Assembly: GCA_004376485.1 (NCBI GenBank)
Contig: SOJT01000183.1
Coordinates: 1-5,333, forward strand
Direction of reading: 5' to 3'
DNA from: Candidatus Aerophobota bacterium
GTDB lineage: Bacteria; Aerophobota; Aerophobia; Aerophobales; AE-B3A
DNA length: 5,333 nucleotides
The position numbers and the translations under genes were made by a program. Below, piece after piece: positions 1 through 5,333 of the stretch. The notes below the pieces were generated by a model. The model was given only the letters and a program-made list of their open reading frames with translations, searched no databases and was not told the origin of the DNA. Each line of letters opens with the position of its first letter. Within the stretch, counting starts at the first letter, position 1.

Positions 1-33
1 TAATTTGTTAGCCGGGAGATCATTTTGACCCAC
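1..33 (-). CDS. Possible 5' end of a divergent gene (partial, runs off the left edge)
   Basis: Downstream of the leftward promoter, a GTG codon at 33-31 opens a frame (MGQNDLPANKL) that stays open to the window edge. It is preceded by AGAGGG at 47-42 with an 8-base gap, the same arrangement as the ribosome binding site of the rightward kinase gene. A competing ATG at 23-21 (MISRLTN) is also open but has a poorer ribosome binding site. Eleven codons are too few to identify a product or prove coding. The promoter and ribosome binding site are the main reasons for listing it. A divergently transcribed regulator or a metabolic gene are both possible. Confidence 0.3.
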   Translation of the reverse strand, partial: MGQNDLPANKL

Positions 34-41
34 TTCTCTTA

Positions 42-47
42 CCCTCT
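42..47 (-). promoter_or_regulatory. Candidate ribosome binding site for the divergent gene
   Basis: On the minus strand this reads AGAGGG, eight bases before the GTG at 33. It favours that GTG over the ATG at 23 as the start of the leftward gene. Confidence 0.3.
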
Positions 48-73
48 ATTCTATCCTCGAAATTATCTTTTCC

Positions 74-106
74 ATAGTATAACTGGGGGAAAACCGTTTG
101 TCAACG
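74..106 (-). repeat. Inverted copy of the promoter element at 1553-1584
   Basis: Read on the minus strand, these 33 bases align with plus-strand 1553-1584 at 28 of 32 aligned positions, with one single-base gap. All four differences are transitions (A/G, C/T). Both copies begin CGTTGACA, contain GG, TTT, CCCC and AG in the spacer, and end TATACTAT. Similarity fades outside these limits. The copies flank the kinase gene and point outward. Confidence 0.6.
76..104 (-). promoter_or_regulatory. Leftward sigma70-type promoter
   Basis: On the minus strand there is a perfect -35 box TTGACA (104-99), a 17-base spacer and a -10 box TATACT (81-76, five of six consensus). The expected transcript start is near base 69, giving a leader of roughly 36 bases before the proposed GTG start. 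The spacer contains GG, a T run, a C run and AG, and closely matches the promoter of the large gene at 1555-1582. This is the strongest evidence that a divergent gene lies left of the window. Confidence 0.65.
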
Positions 107-141
107 AAAGGAAAAAGCCATTTAAATTACCCAACCGAAAG
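102..141. repeat. Imperfect direct repeat around a small palindrome, possible operator
   Basis: CAACGAAAG (102-110) recurs as CAACCGAAAG (132-141) about 30 bases, or three helical turns, away. The 8-base palindrome ATTTAAAT (120-127) lies almost midway. The block sits between the two divergent promoters and its left edge overlaps the leftward -35 box, so a protein bound here could act on both. The match is short and could be chance. Confidence 0.22.
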
Positions 142-152
142 CGAACTATAGA

Positions 153-180
153 TTGACAAGGGTCTTCTCTTTGCTACTCT
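153..180 (+). promoter_or_regulatory. Promoter of the glycerate kinase gene, extended -10 type
   Basis: A perfect -35 box TTGACA (153-158) is followed by a 16-base pyrimidine-rich spacer and TACTCT (175-180). TACTCT is a weak -10 box that keeps the key A at position 2 and T at position 6. TGC directly before it (172-174) gives the TGn extended -10 motif, which can compensate for a weak hexamer. The transcript would start near 187, leaving a leader of about 27 bases. The spacer is only loosely similar to the other two promoters. Confidence 0.55.
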
Positions 181-199
181 AGTTTGGACTAATTATTCC

Positions 200-205
200 A
201 GAGGG
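200..205 (+). promoter_or_regulatory. Ribosome binding site of the glycerate kinase gene
   Basis: AGAGGG lies eight bases before the ATG at 214. It supports that start over the internal ATG at 265, which would remove the conserved N-terminal helix of the family. Confidence 0.6.
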
Positions 206-213
206 TCCCATAT

Positions 214-1551
214 ATGCCTTCAAAAACCCTTGAAAAATTGAGAAAGGACGCCCGGAAGATTTTCATGGCGGGAGTGGAAAGGGTGGAACCAGCCAGAGCT
301 GTAAAAAGCTTTGTCCACTTAGAAGACAGTACTCTCACCGTAAACATGAGAGAATACGATCTAAACCAAATCGAGAATATTTATATTGTTGGTGCGGGAA
401 AAGCTGCTGCACCTATGGCTTTGGCTGTGGAGGAGATTCTTGGAAATTGGATCAATGAGGGCCTTATCAATACCAAGTACGGACACGGACTTTCCTTAAA
501 TAGGATTGAGCTAAAAGAAGCGGGCCACCCCCTACCTGATGAAGCAGGCATGCGGGGAGCAGAAGCCATGCTATCCCTTATTGAAAAGGCTAAAGATGAG
601 GACCTGATTATCTGCCTCATTTCAGGAGGTGGATCAGCTCTTCTTCCTCTTCCGGCTCAAGGTATTTCTCTGGAAGAAAAACAAGAGGCTACCTCTCTTC
701 TACTGGGGTGCGGAGCAACTATCCAGGAAATCAACGCTATCCGAAAACATATCTCTCGCATCAAGGGAGGAAGATTAGCTGAGGCTTCCTGGCCAGCTGG
801 GCTCGTGACGCTCATTCTTTCTGATGTGGTGGGTGACCCTCTGGATGTAATTGCTTCGGGACCTACTGTCCCCGATGAAAGTACATTTGAAGATTGCCTG
901 GCTATAGTAAAAAAATACAAACTGGAGTCTAAAGTTTCACCTTCCATCAGGAATCACCTTCATGAAGGAGCGGCTGGGAGGAGACAAGATACTCCCAAAC
1001 CGGGGAATGTTTGTTTTACCAGAACTCAAAATGTTATTATAGGCAGCAATATTCAGGCGATAGGAGCCTCAGCTTCGGAGGCCCGCCAGCTTGGCTATCA
1101 CCCCTTGATTCTCTCTTCTCTTATTGAAGGAGAAACTCGCCAGGTAGCCAAAGTCCACGCAGCCATAGCCAAGGAGGTAATTAGAACCGGCAATCCCATC
1201 ACCAGACCTGCCTGTCTCATCTCGGGAGGAGAGACTACCGTTACCTTAAGAGGGGAAGGCAGGGGAGGTCGTAACCAGGAATTTGTCCTGGCCGCCGCTC
1301 TGGAAATGAAGGATCTAAAGATGACAGTTATCCTCAGCGGAGGAACAGACGGCAGTGACGGTCCCACTGACGCTGCCGGAGCCCTCGCCGATGGGAATAC
1401 CATCCGGCGATCCTGGATGAAAGGAATGGATCCAGCAGCCTACCTGGATAGAAACGATTCCTACAACTTCTTTCTCAAACTAGGAGATCTTTTAATAACC
1501 GGTCCCACCAGAACCAATGTTATGGATCTACGAATCATAATCCTTGGTTAA
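214..1551 (+). CDS. Glycerate 2-kinase (MOFRL family, DUF4147 + MOFRL domains)
   Basis: Complete 445-residue protein, a usual length for this cytosolic family, which phosphorylates D-glycerate with ATP to 2-phosphoglycerate and so joins glycerate, serine or sugar-acid breakdown to lower glycolysis. The N-terminal DUF4147 domain (about residues 6-250) shows VGAGKAA (59-65, with the probable catalytic lysine K63), HPLPDE (105-110), the glycine-rich loop SGGGSALLPLP (137-147), INAIRKHIS (173-181), KGGRLA (184-189) and SDVVGDPLDVIASGPT (203-218). The C-terminal MOFRL domain (about 330-440) shows SGGETTV (337-343), GGRNQE (351-356), GTDGSDGPTDAAGA (377-390) and TGPTRTNVMDL (429-439). The start is set by AGAGGG eight bases upstream. 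No family hallmark is missing and there is no frameshift. The gene has its own promoter, and the next gene follows 98 bases later with a separate promoter, so co-transcription is possible but not required. Family names in use include gck, glxK-like and ttuD; none is assigned. Older annotations call such proteins hydroxypyruvate reductase, but the motifs fit the kinase. Confidence 0.95.
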   Translation: MPSKTLEKLRKDARKIFMAGVERVEPARAVKSFVHLEDSTLTVNMREYDLNQIENIYIVGAGKAAAPMALAVEEILGNWINEGLINTKYGHGLSLNRIELKEAGHPLPDEAGMRGAEAMLSLIEKAKDEDLIICLISGGGSALLPLPAQGISLEEKQEATSLLLGCGATIQEINAIRKHISRIKGGRLAEASWPAGLVTLILSDVVGDPLDVIASGPTVPDESTFEDCLAIVKKYKLESKVSPSIRNHLHEGAAGRRQDTPKPGNVCFTRTQNVIIGSNIQAIGASASEARQLGYHPLILSSLIEGETRQVAKVHAAIAKEVIRTGNPITRPACLISGGETTVTLRGEGRGGRNQEFVLAAALEMKDLKMTVILSGGTDGSDGPTDAAGALADGNTIRRSWMKGMDPAAYLDRNDSYNFFLKLGDLLITGPTRTNVMDLRIIILG

Positions 1552-1554
1552 GCG

Positions 1555-1582
1555 TTGACAGATGGCTTTCCCCAGCTATACT
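1555..1582 (+). promoter_or_regulatory. Promoter of the large activase-dehydratase gene
   Basis: Four bases after the kinase stop codon come TTGACA (1555-1560), a 16-base spacer and TATACT (1577-1582), with an overlapping TATATT at 1582-1587. The predicted transcript start is near 1589. Box sequences and spacer closely match the leftward promoter at 104-76, so the two units may be controlled together. No hairpin with a U-tract separates the kinase gene from this promoter, so readthrough from the kinase promoter is also likely. Confidence 0.65.
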
Positions 1583-1588
1583 ATATTC

Positions 1589-1649
1589 AAAAGCATCAGA
1601 CTGCTGGTGAGACTTTTCGAAAATCCTCCTGGAAAATTTAGGAAAGATC
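1589..1649 (+). promoter_or_regulatory. Leader of the large gene, with a 10-base palindrome and anti-Shine-Dalgarno-like tract
   Basis: The predicted 5' leader holds a short hairpin (AGCA 1592-1595 with TGCT 1602-1605), the perfect palindrome TTTTCGAAAA (1614-1623) and TCCTCCT (1624-1630). The last is complementary to a Shine-Dalgarno site and could pair over four bases with AGGA at 1640-1643. No known riboswitch is recognised. The stems are short, so any regulatory role is speculative. Confidence 0.2.
1640..1646 (+). promoter_or_regulatory. Ribosome binding site of the large gene
   Basis: AGGAAAG, with its AGGA core six bases before the ATG at 1650. An in-frame TGA at 1608-1610 and the absence of ATG, GTG or TTG codons between it and 1650 leave this ATG as the only conventional start. 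Confidence 0.65.
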
Positions 1650-4600
1650 ATGGAAGATAATAAATATATACTGGGATTGGATTTAGGTTCAATAAGCGTC
1701 AATGCCATTCTCATTGATAGGACGGGTGAGATTGTTTATGAGGAACCCTACACTCGACATAACGGGGACCCCCTTAATAAGACCCGGGAAATGGTTAAGA
1801 AAATAGCCAGGAAATATCCCATTAAATACCTGGCGGTTACCGGTTCTAATGGGGAGAGATTGAGCAAGATCTGGGATGTTTCTTACACGGAGGAAGTGAT
1901 TGCTCAGGCAAAGGGAATTCATCACCTGCACCCTGAGGTCAAAACCCTTATAGACATTGGAGGAACCGATGCTAAGTTCGTGGAAATTAAGCGGGAGGGA
2001 GGAGTAAGAGATTTCGGGATGAACTCAAGCTGCGCTTCAGGAACGGGATCTTTCCTGGATCAACAGGCAAAAAGGTTAGAACTCGACATTGAAGGAGAAT
2101 TCTCCCGCAACGCCCTTAAATCCAAAAATCCTGCTCGCCTAGCTGGCAGATGCGCCGTCTTTGCCAAATCAGATATGATTCATCTTCAGCAAAAGGCAAC
2201 CCCCAATGAAGACATCACTATGGGACTATGTGAAGCTCTGGCCAGGAGCTACAAGAGCAACATTGCCCGTGGTAAGGACTTAAAGGAGCCCATCTCATTC
2301 CAGGGAGGAGTAGCGGCTAATCAAGCCATGCTGACAGCCTTTAAGAGAGTTCTAAAAAGAAAGAGCATAATGGTGCCCCTGCATCATTTTTCTCTGGGAG
2401 CCCTGGGGGCAGCCTTATCTTTAAGGGAGAGAAAAGAGAGGGAGCCCTTCGACCCAGAATGTCTGGTCAAAGAATTTCCCCCTCCCCAGGAAAAAGAGAG
2501 CTTGCCAAGACTCATCTCCGATGAGCACAAAAACATTCCCTCGGAGCCGGAAAAATACCCGGAGCTAAAAGAAGGAGAGCCCATAGATGCCTACCTGGGG
2601 ATTGATATTGGTTCGGTGAGTACCAATGTGGCAGTAATAGATAAGAGAAAGAATCTTCTGGCTAAAAGTTATCTTCCCACGGCGGGAAAACCTATTAAAG
2701 CTGTTCAAGAGGGACTCAAAGAGGTCAGGGAAAAACTCGCTGGCAAGGCTAAGATAAGAGGAGCAGGAACCACCGGCTCTGGTCGATATATGATTGGCTC
2801 TTTTGTTGGTGCCGACGTCATTAAGAATGAAATTACCACTCAGGCTAAAGGTGCCCTAAATGTAGATACCAATGTGGATACTATCTTTGAGATAGGTGGT
2901 CAGGATTCCAAATTTATCTCCCTTGAGAGGGGAGTGATAATTGATTTTACTATGAACAAAGCCTGTGCTGCAGGAACAGGATCCTTCCTGGAGGAACAGG
3001 GCGAAGAGCTCAAAATAAACATCAAAAGGGAGTTCGAGGAGGTTGCTTTTTCCAGCACCTCACCCGCTGATCTGGGAGATAGGTGTACCGTATTTATGGA
3101 ATCGGCTCTGTTCGAACGTTTACAAAGAGGAGTTTCTATCCCGGACCTGGTGGCAGGACTCGCCTATTCCGTGGTCTATAATTATCTTAACAAGGTAGTA
3201 GAAAACAGAAAAATTGGGGAGAATATCTTCTTCCAGGGGGGAACAGCCTGTAACAAATCTGTAGTAGCGGCCTTCAGAGAAATTCTGGGAAAAAAGATCA
3301 CTGTCCCTCCTCATAATGAGGTCCTGGGAGCCGTTGGAGCTGCCATTGTAGCTATGGAGGAAACCGAGGGAAAAACCAAATTCAAGGGGTTTGGATTAAG
3401 TGAAGTGGAGTATCGAATGGAATCCTTGGAGTGCCAGGACTGTCCCAATCACTGCAAAGTGAATCAGGTATGGGTGGGGGACGAGGAGAAACCCCTCGCT
3501 TATGGGGATAGATGTGACAAATACAGTGGAAAGGAAGGAAAAGGCAAAAAGATTGGGCTCCCCAATCTGGTCAGGGAAAGGGGGAAACTCTTGTTTTCTG
3601 CCAAGAAAATCAAAGGGGGTAAGAAGATGGGGATTCCCAGGGCTCTACACACCTATGAACTCTCACCTTTATGGGAAAGTTTCTTTAGTGAGCTCGGATA
3701 TGAGGTGGTTATTTCCGATCACACCAACGATGAAATTATCCACGGCGGGGTAGAGATGATGGTAGCTGAGACCTGTTTCCCTATCAAGGTCACTCAGGGG
3801 CATGTGTTAAACCTTCTGGAGAAAAATGTGGATTACATTTTCCTTCCCAGTATCATAGATTTTGAGGGGAGTGATTCCCAACTGAAAAGAACTTATAACT
3901 GCCCCTGGTCTCAAGCTCTTCCCTATTTTGTCAACTCAGCCATAGAGAGGAAGGCTTATTCTACTCAGTTTCTCGAACCAGCAATCTCTTTAAGGGAAGG
4001 CGTGGAAAAAGCTCTTAAGATTCTCGGAGACCAGCTGGGTGAGAATCCGGTTAGGGTAAGAAATGCAGTAAAGGCAGCCAGGGAAGCCCAATCCAGATTT
4101 TACCAGCGCCTGAAGATAAAAGGCAGCGAGGTGATGAGGAGACTTGGCAGGAAGAAGGCATTTGTATTAATATCCCGTCCTTACAATGGCTGCGATCCCG
4201 GGCTCAATTTAGACATTGCAGAGAAGATGAGAGAGCTAGGAATGCTGGCTATTCCCATGGATTTTCTCCAGCCAGATCCTTCTCTAATTTCAGCGGAATA
4301 CCCCCATATGTACTGGGGTTATGGACAAAAGATCCTGGCTGCCGCGAAGAGAATCAAAGAAACAGACAATCTATATCCTATTTATATTACCAATTTTGCC
4401 TGTGGTCCGGACTCTTTTGTTTCTAAATATTTCCTCGAAGAAATGGACCGACCTACTCTGGAACTTCAGATAGATGAACATAGTGCCGAAGCAGGAATTA
4501 TCACCAGGCTGGAGGCTTTTCTGGACAGTATCCGGAACAAAAAACTGCTCAGAGAAACAAAAGTAGAAAAAGTGCCCCAGCCCATCCACTTATCTAAAGA

Positions 4601-5333
4601 AAGAGTAATCTACATTCCTTATATGGATGATCATTCTTACGCTTTGAAAGCTACCTTCCAGGCTATGGGACAAGAAGCTGAGGTTATGGAGATAAGCGAC
4701 CTGGAGTCTCTTCGTCAGGGTCAAGGCTACACCACAGGCAGGGAATGCTATCCCTGCATCCTGACCACAGGAGATATACTTAAGGTAATCAAGAAATCGG
4801 GCCTTCCGGAAAAAAGATTGGCTTTCTTCATGGGTACGGCTCAGGGGCCGTGCCGCTTCGGACAATACTGCAGTTTCCACCAACAGCTACTACGAAAGCT
4901 AGGCTATGCGGATATTCCCATCATTTCCCTTGATGCAGAGAACAGTTACGGGGGATACGGACCTCAATTTACCAAACTGGCCTGGAGTGGTATTGCCAGC
5001 ATAGATATACTGCGCAAAGTCCAGAGGCTCATAAGACCTGATGAGGTCAATAAAGGTGAAACTAATAAAGTCTATGAGAAATGCCGGGATGAGATTCTCA
5101 AGGCAGTAAGGTGCAAAAGAGGGCTCACTCCTATAATGAAGGAAGCCGCGGTGGCCTTTGGCAGGATAAAGATAAGAAAGACCGATAAGCCAACCGTTAC
5201 CGTGGTGGGAGAAATATATGTAAGACACAATCCCTACAGTAATAGGTTTATTATTGACGAATTGGAAAAGTTAGGACTAAAAGTGGAGCTGGCTTCTATG
5301 AGAGAGTGGTTTATGTATACCAATGAAACGCAC
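1650..5333 (+). CDS. Fused acyl-CoA dehydratase activase / 2-hydroxyacyl-CoA dehydratase-like protein (C-terminus outside window)
   Basis: 1228 open codons with no stop. Relatives of this fusion run to about 1400 residues, so a C-terminal part is missing only because the window ends. Domains in order: activase repeat 1 (about 6-257) with GLDLGSISVN (9-18), DIGGTDAKF (102-110), NSSCASGTGSF (125-135), GRC (166-168), FQGGVAAN (217-224); a charged, proline-rich linker (about 258-313); activase repeat 2 (about 314-570) with GIDIGSVSTN (317-326), EIGGQDSKF (414-422), NKACAAGTGSF (436-446), DRC (477-479), FQGGTACN (528-535); a cysteine motif C595-C598-C602-C622; a DUF2229 region (from 660) with GIPRAL, ETCFPIK (707-713), CPW (751-753), RPYN (843-846), ACGPDS (917-922), DEH (942-944); and an HgdB-like part (about 985 onward) with RECYPC (1031-1036), GPCRFGQYC (1066-1074), VGEIYVR (1186-1192). 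By family knowledge, the ASKHA-fold ATPase couples ATP hydrolysis to injection of a low-potential electron into the iron-sulfur dehydratase/reductase partner; here both are fused. No signal peptide or membrane segment is visible, so it is probably cytosolic. Substrate unknown: 2-hydroxyacyl-CoA dehydration or a double-cubane-type reduction are both possible. Confidence 0.92.
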   Translation, partial: MEDNKYILGLDLGSISVNAILIDRTGEIVYEEPYTRHNGDPLNKTREMVKKIARKYPIKYLAVTGSNGERLSKIWDVSYTEEVIAQAKGIHHLHPEVKTLIDIGGTDAKFVEIKREGGVRDFGMNSSCASGTGSFLDQQAKRLELDIEGEFSRNALKSKNPARLAGRCAVFAKSDMIHLQQKATPNEDITMGLCEALARSYKSNIARGKDLKEPISFQGGVAANQAMLTAFKRVLKRKSIMVPLHHFSLGALGAALSLRERKEREPFDPECLVKEFPPPQEKESLPRLISDEHKNIPSEPEKYPELKEGEPIDAYLGIDIGSVSTNVAVIDKRKNLLAKSYLPTAGKPIKAVQEGLKEVREKLAGKAKIRGAGTTGSGRYMIGSFVGADVIKNEITTQAKGALNVDTNVDTIFEIGGQDSKFISLERGVIIDFTMNKACAAGTGSFLEEQGEELKINIKREFEEVAFSSTSPADLGDRCTVFMESALFERLQRGVSIPDLVAGLAYSVVYNYLNKVVENRKIGENIFFQGGTACNKSVVAAFREILGKKITVPPHNEVLGAVGAAIVAMEETEGKTKFKGFGLSEVEYRMESLECQDCPNHCKVNQVWVGDEEKPLAYGDRCDKYSGKEGKGKKIGLPNLVRERGKLLFSAKKIKGGKKMGIPRALHTYELSPLWESFFSELGYEVVISDHTNDEIIHGGVEMMVAETCFPIKVTQGHVLNLLEKNVDYIFLPSIIDFEGSDSQLKRTYNCPWSQALPYFVNSAIERKAYSTQFLEPAISLREGVEKALKILGDQLGENPVRVRNAVKAAREAQSRFYQRLKIKGSEVMRRLGRKKAFVLISRPYNGCDPGLNLDIAEKMRELGMLAIPMDFLQPDPSLISAEYPHMYWGYGQKILAAAKRIKETDNLYPIYITNFACGPDSFVSKYFLEEMDRPTLELQIDEHSAEAGIITRLEAFLDSIRNKKLLRETKVEKVPQPIHLSKERVIYIPYMDDHSYALKATFQAMGQEAEVMEISDLESLRQGQGYTTGRECYPCILTTGDILKVIKKSGLPEKRLAFFMGTAQGPCRFGQYCSFHQQLLRKLGYADIPIISLDAENSYGGYGPQFTKLAWSGIASIDILRKVQRLIRPDEVNKGETNKVYEKCRDEILKAVRCKRGLTPIMKEAAVAFGRIKIRKTDKPTVTVVGEIYVRHNPYSNRFIIDELEKLGLKVELASMREWFMYTNETH

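Noticed and set aside
186..208. GGAC ... GTCC hairpin in the kinase leader
   Set aside because: Only four base pairs closing a 15-base loop; expected by chance.
381..1403. Three minus-strand frames opposite the kinase gene
   Set aside because: They mirror the kinase codons and give low-complexity, serine/proline/alanine-rich translations typical of antisense shadows.
74..1584. Inverted repeats read as the ends of an insertion sequence
   Set aside because: The enclosed gene is a complete glycerate kinase with no transposase, I see no target-site duplication, and both repeats coincide exactly with good promoters.
1572..1618. Possible terminator after the kinase gene (CCAGC 1572-1576 with GCTGG 1603-1607, then TTTT at 1614)
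   Set aside because: The stem is five base pairs with a 26-base loop, the T run is only four bases and not adjacent, and the region overlaps a near-consensus promoter.
3502..3753. Plus-strand frame of 83 codons in another reading frame
   Set aside because: It lies wholly inside the large gene, whose own frame shows continuous family motifs here (GDRC, GIPRAL). The alternative translation has no recognisable feature and no convincing ribosome binding site.
4371..5228. Minus-strand frames of 72-109 codons opposite the large gene
   Set aside because: They are antisense to conserved dehydratase motifs (CGPDS, GPCRFGQY), show no family resemblance and have no promoter or ribosome binding site that I can see.

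Overview
The window reads as bacterial chromosome with moderate GC. It has sigma70-type promoters (TTGACA / TATACT), Shine-Dalgarno sites and ATG starts. Arginine is often coded by AGA or AGG, and the large gene is an oxygen-sensitive type of iron-sulfur enzyme. Together these suggest a strict anaerobe, perhaps a Firmicutes-like, thermophilic or subsurface candidate lineage. The sequence alone does not fix the taxon.

Layout. Bases 1-213 are a divergent intergenic region. A near-consensus promoter (104-76) fires leftward toward a gene of which at most the first 11 codons are visible. A second promoter (153-180) fires rightward into a complete gene at 214-1551 for a 445-residue MOFRL-type glycerate 2-kinase. 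A 98-base gap (1552-1649) has no clear terminator and carries a third promoter (1555-1582). After a leader of about 60 bases comes a very large gene from 1650 to the window edge. Its 1228 visible codons have no stop or frameshift. It encodes a fusion of two BadF/BadG/HgdC-type ATPase activator domains, a cysteine-rich insert, a DUF2229 region and an HgdB-like dehydratase/reductase region. The C-terminus lies beyond the window.

How the parts fit. The kinase would feed glycerate into glycolysis as 2-phosphoglycerate. The fusion protein belongs to the 2-hydroxyacyl-CoA dehydratase / double-cubane-cluster protein superfamily, in which an ATPase drives a low-potential electron into an iron-sulfur reductase. 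Here both partners are on one chain; the substrate is unknown.

The most interesting non-coding signal is that the leftward promoter and the promoter of the large gene are near-copies, including the spacer between -35 and -10. This suggests a shared operator or a duplicated promoter module flanking the kinase gene in inverted orientation.
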